Positions 52,450 to 64,000 of a DNA stretch of 64,000 nucleotides are shown here, in pieces. The DNA comes from Todiramphus chloris collaris (taxonomy: Eukaryota; Chordata; Aves; Coraciiformes; Alcedinidae), in the NCBI GenBank assembly GCA_025345505.1, contig JANVCC010000185.1:1775816-1839815 (forward strand), read 5' to 3'. A program made the position numbers and the translations under genes. The notes below the pieces were generated by a model. The model saw only the letters and a list, made by a program, of their open reading frames with translations. It made no database searches and had not been told where the DNA came from. Positions within the stretch are counted from its first letter, which is position 1. Each line of letters starts with the position of its first letter.

Positions 52450-52500
52450 CAAAAAAAAAGGAAAGAAAAAAAAAAAAAGAAAATAAAAAGAAAATAAATT
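52450..52500. repeat. A/G-rich low-complexity tract
   Basis: Poly-A runs broken by G, including AATAAA-like motifs near 52483 and 52493. They are probably low complexity rather than functional signals. Confidence 0.8.
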
Positions 52501-54752
52501 GCACTTGTTCTTGTGGCCTTCTTCACTTTTATGATTGTCTGCCCACCCTTGATTTTTCCATCCACCATTTCTACAGAAAGCATTTTAGTTGTCAATCTTA
52601 TATTAAAGGGTTCTCCTTTTCCCCCTTACATTTATAAGAATCTAAAGCAGCAACAAGGTCCCCATGAAAACTTGCTATTTAATTGTCCCAGTTCTTGTTG
52701 AGTGCTGCTGTGAAAAGTGACACACTTCAGCCATAGGCCAGTACTTTTCTAAGGGTTGGTGCTCAAACCAAAAGAATCCTCTCTGCTGAGGAGTGTGTGC
52801 ACCTGTCTGGAATTCCAGGACAGGCCCCAGCTCCACGCTGTCACCATGGTTTGCAGACTTCAGCATCAAAACGGCTGTGGGCTCGAACCAGGGCTTCGAG
52901 TGGTCTTTATTAAGGTATCACCCCACAAAATAAGCAGCAGTTGTTGGTTGCACTTCTCTACTCAGACCTCACCCATTGCTTTTCAGTAGGTTTGCTTTAG
53001 TTCGTGCTCTTCCTCAAGATTGCCTTTCCACTCTCTGTTCTCTAACAGACTCTGCTGCTGAGGCAGGGGGAGCTTTATATACGGAGAGGGTGTAAGAATG
53101 GTGCTTCAAGCAATGTAAAGTTCCTCCTCCCGCACGCCCCCCATTACAGGGAAAGAAATATTAGAAAAGCTTAATAAGAGGTGGCTTATATAACAAGCTG
53201 CTTTTCTTGGAATTAACTGCAGCTGTTATTCTTAAGCTAAGTATTTGTGCTTAGGAATGTTTGTATCTTACACAGGTTTTCTTCTGCCATAGCTCTCGCT
53301 TTCGTTTGGTGCTGGTGGTACTTTAATAAAAAACGTAGCTCCATTGACAAGCAGTGGCGAGCCCGCTGCTGTCGCCCAGGCGGTCGTGTTGCAGTAGAGC
53401 AGGGTCTCGGGATGCAGTCAAATTGAGTGGTGCTCGTAAATCACTGATCTATTTTGCTGGCCTATGGATGAAAGGAAGCCATCACGGAGCAGAAAAAGCA
53501 TGGCTGATAAGAGCCCGTTTTTGTTACTCAAATATTCATTAAAGGAATCTTTCTTCTGCGCACTTTTTTTTTTGTTCTTCTTCTTTCCCCCCTCTTTTGG
53601 AGTTCCCCTGATTGGCAACTGTTTGTAGTCTTTTTGTTTTTGAATCCCCGGCTTTGTAAAATATAAAACCAAATATTCCTGAACCAATTTTATACCATGA
53701 ACATTCGTAAGCCAAATAACTCGTTCTCGTTTGAAAACCAAGGAGGGTGCTATGCTCTTTTCCAACATGATGGCAGTCATTGCAGATCAGTTACAGAAGT
53801 CATTTTTCTTTTTTTTTGTCATTTGTTGGGAGTTACTAACCACGTTGTAAACTTGCCCCTTGCTGCATATTTTACATTTCTCTGCTTTACTGAAAATATG
53901 AATGAGCTGTCAGTTCTTTGTTTAGAAAATGGTAACCTTGGAAGTGTTAGATGTTTCAATACCTTCAAAGAGTTAAAAGTGCCCGTCTTACAATGAAAAT
54001 TCCACTTGCAGCTGAAAGAGCAGAGAAATTTAAATGGAGCTTTAGCTTCAGTCTCTCTGAAATTAACATGAAGTTTTTGCTTCTCTGCTCTTCTCCCACT
54101 GTAGGTGGTTTTTTCATTGACAGTCCCTATTGCCAGCCTCTCAGCATCGCACCTTTTATTATTCACTTGGGCCCTCAAGATTTCTTCTCTGACTTCTAGA
54201 ACCATCAGGTTGTGTGGCTCGAAATGGCATTTTGTACATGTCTTAAAAGCAAGAACAAACGTGGCTCGTTTTGAGGTTTCTAAACTTCAGACATGGAATT
54301 TGAGCTTTTTTCCTTTTTTTTTTTTTTTTTTAAAGTGTTTTTCTCACTTCTTGAACTCTGTTACATTTAATGAAAAGCAATACTTACTCCAAGCCACAGT
54401 CCTTTCTTTGGGTACCTAGCAATAGATGTGTATATACTTCTGGTTATTTCTTTGCACTAGAAGGGAAAGACTGGTGTGTCGGGGGAGAAAAAACCAAATG
54501 CCAAAACGAGAAACAAAACCTAGCAGAGTGCCTGCTTTATGCAGTGAATCCTATTCAAGTACTTGGGAATTTTAATGCTCTGACTGTATTTGCATGTCTC
54601 CTATAAAAATTGCTACGAAGACTTGCAATGGTCACTCTTGAAGCAGTAGTGCTTTGTACCATTGTGCATGTCAGCAGACATGAAACGTAGCAAAAAGGCA
54701 GAAGAAAAAACATAGAATATAGGTTTTTCCAAAATCTAACTAAATTATATAT

Positions 54753-54770
54753 TCTCTCTCTCTCTCTGTC
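54753..54770. repeat. (TC)n microsatellite
   Basis: A short (TC)n run within the presumed 3' UTR. Confidence 0.85.
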
Positions 54771-56895
54771 TCTTCCCCACATCATTAATATGAGGCACAA
54801 AAAGGGTAGGCCTGAACTTGACTTTCAAGTAGTTTGCTTTTGTGTCTCTTAAAATCATTGCCAAATGACAAAACATAGTATTTGGTAAACGTCCAGTTCA
54901 AAACACTTTGCTGCTCTAAATTTACTGAGGTTTTTTTCCTCTGAAATATTTGTACGTTGATATTTTGAGATTGTGAATCAGCAATAACTGAAAGGTGAAT
55001 GTGTTTTGGTTTTTTTACATGGTATTGGAACATCTATATGTTGCAGCTTAAGACTTCTAAGCAGTTTTCAGCAGGTTAATACCACTTTATTCTCATTCTC
55101 TCCGGACCTTCATAGCCATATGCACTTGTATAAAATAAGCAGAAATGTAGTGACTGTAAGCTGAGATCGTGATATAAAAGGTAAGAGATTTTATTTTCAG
55201 CTTAAAGAATATTTTTATTGCTTTTTTTCTAAACGTCTCATATACCTGTGACAATCTTGTATATGGCGCATTTTTATGATGTCTTGTTTAACTAAATGTT
55301 AAAACAGGTAATACGTCGAATTCTAACTTTGTATTTTTCAAGGTCACTTCAAATACTCCAGTTTCAGTTAAAAAAAAGAAACTATTAACACTTTTAAGAA
55401 CTTGTTTGGTTTTATCAACAGGCTGTTCTCCTTCAAATATTCTTCTCCAGTGTAGCATAAACAGCTGTTATGGCTAGTGCTGTGTGTCAGGCACTGCGTT
55501 CCTTGCGTACCTGTGGGGAACCCTGGGGCAGGTCCCAAAGCCACGGCCCTCCCCGCACACCGGGCTGCGGTTACCGGTACCTGCAGTAACAGCGAGCACT
55601 GCGATCTGGGAAACTCTCTAACTAACACGGAGAGAAATGATTTCCCTAAACTATTAAAGCTAAACTCCAAACGAAGAATGAAAGACTTTGATGATATTAC
55701 AGTTAAAATCTGCAGAGATCAAATTACATTAGGCCAAATTAATTCATCAAGCAGCCAGGTTTGCTTTCCTCTGCGGGTGCAGTGGGAGGAGAGGAAGGCA
55801 GGCAGGCAGTGATTTAACTCTGCATGAATAATTTGCTTAGCTGTGCTTTTCTAAAGCTAGAAATCAGGATACAGCCATCCATAAATAATTACTTTCAGTT
55901 CTGTAGTAAATTTTAACAAATATTTTCCTTGCATTAAAATGGTTTTTGAGTTCTGACCTATATGGTGCACATGGTATGTGCAGTTTTAAAATACTAGTGT
56001 TCTTTTTATTTGCCTTTATATATAACCTTGCGTTATGCAAAGTTGCATAGTACAGTACTGCACAGTTGCAGTACTTGCAGTACTTGAAGTTGCTGGAAAC
56101 AACTCTTTTTATATAAAAACGGTTTAAAAACAAAAAAAAAAGGCAAAAGGGAGGGAGTTGATATGTTGTATTAGCATTTTAGAGTCTTCATTCAGAGATG
56201 AAAGTGTAAAAACCCTTGACTGATCACAGTTTATACTGATATAAAACAGGAAAACACTTGGTAGAGAATACATAGTAGTATAGCTGGCCCAAAGCTTCTT
56301 GTTTTGCATCAAAATATAATAGCAAAAAGAAAGTATATTTCATTTCAATATTGAAACATCACATTCACTAAATAACTGCATGTATAGGTAATCCATAAAT
56401 CAGGATACGTCTGGATAGAATCCATAGGCTGATACAGAAACAGCGCTGTTAACTACTGTCAGCTTGGCTAATGTGGGCAGAAACCTGACCTTAGACGTGG
56501 CCTGTAGCTTTGCACCCGGGGAAGCAAACTGAAGGAACAGTCCCAGGGACCTGCACGTGGAAGCCAGGACCGCTTGCCTGCGTTTGCAGGGGCGGCCGAT
56601 GAGCCATCAGAATGATGTCTGTTCCGTGGGGCAGATTCTCACCTGCTGCTATCTCTAAGGTGCAAACCTGGGGCTTGGTCTGGAGCTCAGTGAAAATTCA
56701 GTTCCTTCTTTCAGCCTGTCAGGCTAAGCAGTCCCGAGAGCGGAGCAGCAGGCTGCTCCCTTTCCTTCGGGAGACGGTATTTTGTATGCGTTGAAGCAAT
56801 GTTAAGGTGCATTATAATGAACTTCTCCTGAGTATTCCTTTCCTAGGCTTAACTGATGTCAGTCTGACAAGCACTGTCCAGTTCAAGGACTGATT

Positions 56896-56901
56896 AATAA
56901 A
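56896..56901 (+). terminator. STRBP: Candidate distal polyadenylation signal AATAAA
   Basis: A hexamer within gattaataaaatg, followed by T-rich then GT-containing sequence (gatctatttctttgtggcct). It is the best candidate for the end of a long STRBP 3' UTR; inferred from motif only. Confidence 0.4.
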
Positions 56902-59900
56902 ATGTCTTGCTGACTCTTATTTGATCTATTTCTTTGTGGCCTCTACTTGGCAGCTTAATCCATTTGTATTGGTTTCCATCAGAATGGCTTTGACTGTGAA
57001 TTTCTCTATTTTTGTGTCATTACCTTTTTAACTCTTACAATCCTAAGCATTCCACTCTTCTGCTTTCTTTACATTCTCAGTTAGATCTTCTCTTTTTCAC
57101 TGAAAAGATACTACATTTCTCTAATACGTTTTTGTTTGTAATGCAAGTACTTATGCCTGAGATTTGTTCCCTTGCCTTTGCTGCATCCCCCCTCAGCAGG
57201 AGAGACACCAGTTCCTGACATGCAAAATACACCGTGTACTTCAGACTCCCAAATCATGGGGTTTACACCACTTGGAATCAGTGGTGTATAAGAGTAAGAT
57301 CTTAAGGTGCAAGAGTTCCTAGGAACCCGTCTCCGTGATTGTGGAACATGAGCAAAACATTTCCCATGTATTAAAGTGTCATGGATGTAGGCTCCTTAAG
57401 TGCCTAATATATTGGCATTTCAGACAGCAGTTATATCCTAACAGTAGGTTTTAACACAACTGAAATGCCAGGATATTATCTGATGAGTAATTTGGGTAAC
57501 ATCTGCTTGATTGATGTTGCAACAAGCACTACTTTGCTAGAAATAGAAACTCTTGTATACTTGCAGGTTTCCTTTTAAAAGCCTCCTCACAGGAACATGG
57601 TCTGAAGTGACTCTTCTGTGAGATCAGAGGTCTGTCTTATGGCTACTAAGCTTTGTCCTTCTGGAAATACTCAGTAGCCCAACAATGTCAACCTGGTTCT
57701 GTATGCTTTATGCAGCTGCTAGTACCATTGCCTATTTTGTAGTACCGTTTCAGTGAAGAAGAAATGTTATTTTTATAGTTAGAATTTCTGGTTCAAGGAA
57801 GAGAATTCTGAAGAAGTTCCTTTCAATTAGTACATATATAAATAGGACACCAGGGAAAGTCTGTTCCTGTGCACTACCCACCTTAACTCCAGTTTTAGCT
57901 AACCAGATGATAGTGTGTATTTTGGGAGCTGGTGTCTGGCACTTAAAGGATTAAAAGAAGCCAGAGCTTTACAATGAAGAACTGACCTGTTTCAATGTGT
58001 TGCCTGTACTGGAGGTGAATGGTGTTACCTCTGGCTTTAGAAGAACAACTGTGAGCTTTGGTGTCTGCTCAGTTAACTTTGAGAAAAGTGAAGCTATTTA
58101 TAGAATGGAGACCTTAAGAGACTCTTCCCCTGTTGCAACAGCGTTTGTTTGCCATGAGATGTGCTTGCATATAAACCCACGATCAGGCAGGTACAGGCTT
58201 CCTCTTCCTGCCAGTTTGGGATTCATGGGGCCTCATGAAGGGGAAACAACTGCACCACCAGCCCAGTGCACTTTCTGACTGGTGGCTGAAGTGCCCATGC
58301 AGGACCCTGGTTCTCTCTGGCCCATCTGCCCTGCAAAACATTGATCCCAGTTGACTTCTTACACAGCTGTAGCATTGGTCTAAGAACAGCACTGACGTGA
58401 CCCTGCTGCGAGGTCCTGTATCCTAGAAGCAGCATTTTCATTCAGAAATTTGTCAGCACATGACTTGAGGAGACAGCGTTATCACCCAGAGGATACAAAT
58501 CAGCTGGTAGCTCTGCAAGTTGGCATCTCCATTTCAGCAGCTGCTGTGGTCAAAGAGCTCCAGTTTTGAACGGCAGTCATTACAGATGGAACCCCTCACG
58601 TCCTGTGTCCTGCTAACCACACCTCAGCAGTCTGCCAGCTGCTGGGTGAGTGGCAGCTGGAACACTTGTCATTTTCCCAGATACACAACTGTGAATTCTG
58701 AATAAATAAGGTATTCAATAAAGTAGGACTTCAATCCTACTTTGCCATTCATATGAGGTTTCTCATGTTCCATCTAGAGAAGGTTTTCAGTCTGGAGGGC
58801 TTGGCTAGATGAAACCATGGCACGTGATGCTTCCTGCCGTCATGTCCTCTCTGCCAGTGCTTGCTGTCTTCCTTAAGCACACGTTCAGGAGTTGGAAGAC
58901 GGTCACCTTATTCCTGGGCTTGGTGCCAGCTGGATGGAGGGAGGCCAGCCTATACTCATGAAGGGAATGTGTAACACGCGGCCTCTGTTGCCCAAGCAAT
59001 TTCTGTTGGACACGGTGCACAATCCAACCCTCACAAAGGCAATTTAGTGCCTGGGTAGGTGGTTCCTAATCTGTCTAATCTGCTGTTGAGTAGCAAATGT
59101 GAGCTAATTGGATGATTCAGCAATTGTCATGGCTCCCACTTCATGTGCTGTAAACCCTGGCTGCCATGACTTTCACTGCTATGAAATACCTTCAGCTTCT
59201 GTGAATTCTGTCCTCTTTCCCTGCCTTTTCTGATCACCTTCTAGCATCCCAGTAAATAACTGATTCTCTCAAATTATGAAATTGTTACACAGAAGTTTCT
59301 AGATTCTTAAAAACTTTTAATCAGCCTATGAAGAGCTCCAGAGAAACACATTTTCCTACAACTACTTCAGCTTATTCACGTGCCAAGGGACTATTTCTAC
59401 TCATTTACAAAGATCTGTGAAAACTACTCTGGTATCTCTGGAGACTAGGATTCTTTCTCAGAACACTTGCCTTCTGCTAGGAAAAAAGATTTAAAGTCTG
59501 TCTTAATCACTAGAAGACTATGCCCTCTAGCCACTGAAAGAACGTAACTGGGGAAAACTGTACAAATCTGAAATTATTGGAGACTTTTTGCTTTCATTGA
59601 ACAATTGAGGAAAATCTCCCGGACCACAAGGTCCTCACATTATTAGGAAGCAGAAAATGAAGGAAGAGTGGCATGATTTTTCAAACAGTCTGGAAAAAAA
59701 GTCTCCTGTTTGTTTGCTGTTCAACTATGGGACATCGATCTCTTGGCATTTCTTCTGAAACTCCAGGAAAGCAATAAACGTGATCAGCTTTAATGTATCA
59801 TCCCTGATCCAGTCCCAGCACTGTCCTTGGAGAGTGAGCCTCTGAAAAAAAACAGTGTCCTTTGCTTCATTTGCAATTCTGCATCTGTACCTCTGAGAGT

Positions 59901-61908
59901 CCCTACATCATCACAGCCTAGAGGTGGGATTCCTGCATGTCTCTCCAGAACTGTTATCAGTGAAGAGCAAGCAGACAATGTAGTGTTTCAGTCCTTCCTC
60001 AGACAAAAGTGCCAAGTTTCCCTCTGCCTCTTTTGCTCAGTAGGCTAAGATACAATCCTTCCATATTAGACCTTGCCTTTAGCTAAATTCTCTGTAGGCA
60101 GTTGCCTGTTACTTAATCAAGGGAAAAATATGTCCCAGTGTCAGCTGAGTTCCAAGTCACAGAAGCAGCTCACAAAAGCAGCTACTATTTCCGGTGGCTC
60201 TGGGAAACAGCACAAGAACTCTGCTTCTGGCTACAGGATGGGATATGTAAATATGAAGCTCAGATTGTTGTGCTCAGTCCTGAAGCTGACTAAGACCTCT
60301 CTGGCATCAAAAGAATGAAAATGAGCTCTCTGCTGGACTCACTAAGGATTCCTGTTACAAATGGTTGGAGTGTCTTAAAAAGCAGTACCTCAGCTTGCAT
60401 GTTCAGGGCACAGACCCTCTCAGGCTTCCTGATGAATAATCTGTTGAAAAATAAGATACTTTATTGACTTGTTTAAAGCAAAGCAAAGGGATAGTGCAGC
60501 TGCATCCGCTATCTGCAGTATATGAGACAGCTTGTCTAACAGCTCATTGGATTCATTCTTCTGGTTTAGCACATCAGTGAATCTGATCCTTACTGTAAAG
60601 GGAAATTCTGTTACAGTCATTTTAGAGCAATTCACTGGAGAAACTCTGCACTGAAGTCCCACGCCTACAGATTGTGGCAGCAATTTTCACCTCTACTTTC
60701 TTGTGAACTTTAACCATTTAAGCTAGTAAGTGTTTGGCACTAAGAGAATTGTGATCACACAACTGTTTTATTCCTTAACTCAGAAGTTATGTCCCTTCGG
60801 CTTTGTGCCATCCTGCCATCTAAATCTATGCCCACGTCCAGGTTTTCTAGTGCTGCTAAAACATCCTCCTTTGTCCCATTCTGCTCACAGAAATGGGACT
60901 GATGCAGTTGTTTGTAACTGATGGTTGAAAGAATGCCAAAGCGTTAAGTAGGACACTTGCTTGTTCCTCTACTCTGGAGTCTTCTAGGAGAAGGATGCTT
61001 TTTCTTCTAGGCCTGTCTTGATATTGTGTAGGCAATGGAATGCCTTACTAAAGGAGCTGTGTGAGTTTTGTAAGAGAAAAGTTCATCATAGTAGAAGATT
61101 TAAAATCAATAAAATGTCTTTTTTTTTTCCCAGTTCCCATGGCTGCATGAAATATTCAGACCACATGTTTACCTTGACTAGTTGAGAGTCCAAAAGTGGT
61201 ATGTGGAGATGTGCAATTCTAAAGCAAACTTCTTATTTTGGATGTTGTTTTATCTTCTATTTGGTGCCTTAAATCTATACAATCTAAGGTTATACTCTAC
61301 CATAGGTAGTTTAGTAGTTAAGTGTACTTTAAAAGAATCCATCAAGCCTAGTCTACTACTAGAAACTGTTGCAAAGACTGAAGCCTTCTCAGTAGGAGAA
61401 TTCTGTTCCATGTTTAATTAATAATTCCTTGATAAACAAGAGTTGCAAGAACTTAAAAAGCATATAAAAATTGCAACCACAGATTGAGACCAAATTTATC
61501 CAATTTCCAACTTCAAATGTTTGTGACAATAAGACAATTCAAGATATAGTCTCTTCTATGCTGTGTAAGTAAACAACATCAAAATGTTTTATAGCTGGCC
61601 AGAAGTGCTTTTTTTTTTTTAAACCTCTGGACTGTTATCTCTACTAGAACAAATTACACTAAAAGGCATTAATTGAATGTAATTGGCTATGCTTCGTTCA
61701 CTGGTATAGGGGAGTTGGAATGAGTAAGAGTTGCAATTAATTTTTAATTCCAAAATAGCACATGGACTTAAGCCTCATTCCTGCCTCTTACCTGGATCTA
61801 GAAGCTCCGGGTGCCTTACGCTGCTTTGCACTTTGCGAGGCGCAGCACAACTTCTGCTTGAGCACACGCTTGCTGAATGCATCTGGTCCTGGTAGAATGG
61901 ACTGAGGC

Positions 61909-61922
61909 GAGAGAGAGAGAGA
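61909..61922. repeat. (GA)n microsatellite
   Basis: A short GA run followed by purine-rich sequence. Confidence 0.8.
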
Positions 61923-61984
61923 AAGGAGAAAAAAAGGTAGAACGCCCTTCTCCAGTCTTGAAGGTGAGAATCGTAGATAGGAAG

Positions 61985-62095
61985 TTAGAGAGGAAGTTGC
62001 GCTGCCTTTTCCAAACCCATTAATAGAGTCTGTGGTAAAACCAGGAGGTTTATGTCTACTGTGCTAAACCAGCAGCCTTTGTACGCTAAGAGCAG
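61985..62095 (+). repeat. Possible MIR-like SINE fossil, sense
   Basis: Blocks in MIR order: tagagaggaagttg, ctgccttttccaaaccc, gtggtaaaaccaggaggttt, then tgctaaaccagcagcc. They parallel MIR gagaggttaagtgac, ttgcccaaggtcac, gtggcagagccaggattt and cttaaccactacgct. Each match is loose. Confidence 0.4.
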
Positions 62096-63510
62096 GGGGA
62101 AATGGTGGTGTCTTTTCAATAGTTTGTAAGAAATTAGGTAAGAGCTATCCATATAGCAGGCTAAAAGCTGCTCATGATGTTGCTACAGGAGATAAAGGGT
62201 TTTTCCTGTTCAGTACAAAGGTCCAGGATAGAAGGTTTTCCAGAGAGGGAAGGGGAACAGGAGAAATCCAGTGAGCAAAGTCTATTTCCTGAGATTCAGC
62301 CCTATCCAAAACAGGCAGACTGCTCCAGGCAGTGTATCTAGCATGCAACTGAATTTCGAGAGGAAAAGGAGTAACAGCAGTTTCCCCTAAAGGAATACTA
62401 GTTAACTGATTTCTACCATGCCCACAGTATTCTAGACAACCTGCTTTTACACAGAGCGGCACAGCAACGACGGAAAGCAGGCACTGCTTGCACAACCACA
62501 GGCTGTAATGTACATATTTCAGGTCACCAATATTGGTGTAACTAGTTATGACAATGTAGGTTCATCTCACCAGAGAAGCATATTTTGACATTCTATCCAC
62601 TTTTATTTTTTTTTAAGCTAGAGGGGAGTTAATTATAGCACTCATCTGTTTCAAAGGGAGTAGAGCAGAAGGTAAGTTTTAACTTCATACTTCGGAGCTG
62701 CTATGAATAAGTCGATTAACAGTGTTCCATGGAAACAACCTGATGTACTTATTTTCTTTGTGCTCATTTCTATGTTCTTAGAAAAGCACAAGCTTGTGTA
62801 AGCATAATCAATACAAAGTTACTCAGGGTACTGTGTCATCTCAGCACTAACTGGACACTAACTGCATCTTAAGTCAACAGGCACATATAAATCAAGCTTA
62901 ATTAAGAGGAGCAGAACATCTTGGCAGGTTTTTGCATTACTACTGGCACTGTTACAATTTAATGATCTATGCATATGGAAATATGTGTATTGCTGCACTC
63001 CCAGTAGAGCCTGTACTTCTGTAAGGGCATCCTGTAAACTAATGAAGTAAAATGTAGGAGAGAGAGTATTCTTCTTTCATTATTTCCATAAAGAACTGTT
63101 TATAAGCAGATGGAAAGTGATACTGCTCCAAGCAGAACAACAGTGGGCTGCAGAACAGTGCTCAGAGCAGTACAGCTTTTGAAAAGTTAAGAGATTATAT
63201 GAATTTAATCATGAAAGTTCTCATCTGCTGTACTGCTTATTTCCTGTGATTTCCAACTAGTATTTCTGCTTCCCTGCTCCAAATAACAGGATAAAAGCAA
63301 GTGTAGTTTCCTAATACCATCTATTAGATGGAAATACACATATACTGGAAGAAAACAGGCAGTACTGCAGAGAGCATATTCAACTACAGAGCCATTCTCT
63401 GGGCAATGCTGCATAATTTAAGAGTGGGTAAATATGCCTTCAGGGACAACACGACACTGAACAGATGTTTAAAAAGAAACACAACATAAATACCACAGAA
63501 AAAAAAGCCT

Positions 63511-64000
63511 CGAAGCTTTGTCCAGTCATACATTTATTCTTCCCTGAAAAAGGGACAGGTACATTCATATGCACTTAGTGAGTTACACATCAAAGGTCCT
63601 TAAGGACAAATGTTTTAAAGCTAGTCTCCTTTTGGACAGCAAAGCGAGGAAGTTGACTCTGTCTTCCAGTTCCAAAGTGCAGTGTCTTATTTCTGATCCT
63701 AACCCTAAGTCAATATTTATTGATCAAACTGACTAAGCTTTTTAGGTTGACAAGTTCTCTACGAAGCAATTCTGTTCTCTCAAGCCTCTGCAGGGGCCAG
63801 CAACTGGTGCTTAACTACTGCTTCCACTCCAGAATGTCACCTGTCCTCCGGCTGTCCCAGAGCCGTTCTGGGACAACTGCACTTCTAAGAGTGCAGCCTT
63901 GCTGGGGGTGGGGGGGGACTGTCAAGAGCACTGAAATAATGCAGCAGAGCATGTCCCAGTGGGCTATATGCTTTTTAAAGTCCTGTCCAGTCCTTGGTGA
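63511..64000 (-). other. Presumed 3' UTR end of a convergent minus-strand gene (RABGAP1 by human synteny)
   Basis: A minus-strand AATAAA at 63533-63538 is followed, in minus-strand direction, by a T run and a GT-rich stretch (gtggtatttatgttgtgttt), the arrangement of a real cleavage site. In human, RABGAP1 lies tail to tail with STRBP. No RABGAP1 coding sequence is visible before 64000, so the gene name is inferred from synteny, not from sequence. Confidence 0.4.
63533..63538 (-). terminator. Minus-strand polyadenylation signal AATAAA
   Basis: The + strand TTTATT reads AATAAA on the minus strand. A U-rich then GU-rich downstream element lies about 25-60 bases further along the minus strand, which supports a functional signal. 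Confidence 0.5.

Larger units (their letters stand above)
51483..56930 (+). other. STRBP: STRBP 3' UTR (extent inferred)
   Basis: AT-rich sequence without supported coding content follows the stop. Polyadenylation signals at 51825 and 52055 would give short UTRs of about 370 and 600 nt. A signal at 56896 with a T/GT-rich downstream stretch would give a UTR of about 5.4 kb. A-rich runs at 51938-52010 and 52450-52500 could cause internal oligo-dT priming and false 3' ends. Which signals are used cannot be seen from sequence. Confidence 0.55.
56931..63510. other. Presumed intergenic region between convergent genes
   Basis: No coding exon, RNA gene or clear transposon is recognised on either strand. 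+ strand AATAAA motifs occur near 58702, 58717 and 61106, and a minus-strand AATAAA near 60458, so longer transcripts from either side cannot be excluded. A MIR-like fossil lies at 61985-62095 and a (GA)n run at 61909-61922. Confidence 0.5.

Noticed and set aside
59776-60318. Two neighbouring + strand open frames of 73 and 81 codons
   Set aside because: No shared domain, no splice-site support and no recognisable family; overlapping minus-strand frames are equally open.
63690-63715. Telomere-like ctaaccctaa near the window end
   Set aside because: Only about one and a half repeat units are present; this is expected by chance.

Overview
This is a vertebrate, almost certainly avian, genomic window carrying one complete protein-coding gene on the + strand: STRBP (spermatid perinuclear RNA-binding protein, also SPNR), a paralogue of ILF3/NF90. 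I recognised it by assembling 17 exons by eye (exons 2 to 18, 23313 to 51482). Their consensus splice sites and phases close perfectly, giving a 2016-nt reading frame of 671 residues. Avian origin is suggested by the compact gene (about 51 kb here; human STRBP is roughly 160 kb), very low repeat content, a CR1 LINE 3' end at 10309-10360, and only old SINE scraps otherwise. I cannot name the species from the sequence alone.

Layout. Positions 1 to about 330 are a CpG island with the presumed promoter and non-coding exon 1; the window opens with 13 G in a row, possibly an assembly edge. Intron 1 (about 23 kb) follows, with CpG-dense patches, short duplications, microsatellites and ancient SINE fossils. 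Exon 2 (23313-23488) is 5' UTR ending exactly on the start ATG. Exons 3 to 11 (26509-40082) encode the DZF domain and the nuclear localisation signal. Exons 12 and 13 (40935-43607) carry the first double-stranded-RNA-binding motif and an acidic Ser/Thr-rich linker. Exons 14 and 15 (45037-45942) carry the second such motif. Exons 16 to 18 (46632-51482) give the RG repeat and the Gly/Tyr/Ala-rich tail.

From 51483 onward the sequence looks like 3' UTR, with polyadenylation signals at 51825, 52055 and 56896, then non-coding sequence. A minus-strand polyadenylation signal with a U/GU-rich downstream element near 63533 fits the 3' end of a convergent gene. In human the tail-to-tail neighbour of STRBP is RABGAP1, but no RABGAP1 coding exon is present, so that name is inference.

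I found no tRNA, rRNA, CRISPR array, intact mobile element or second protein-coding gene. The most interesting signals concern how STRBP is spliced and translated: a start codon cut off at an exon edge, an upstream ORF ending 6 nt before it, tandem acceptors, a donor-like start of exon 14, a G-run downstream of exon 13, and an open read-through of exon 17 that would give an alternative C terminus. I do not see a convincing previously undescribed biological system.
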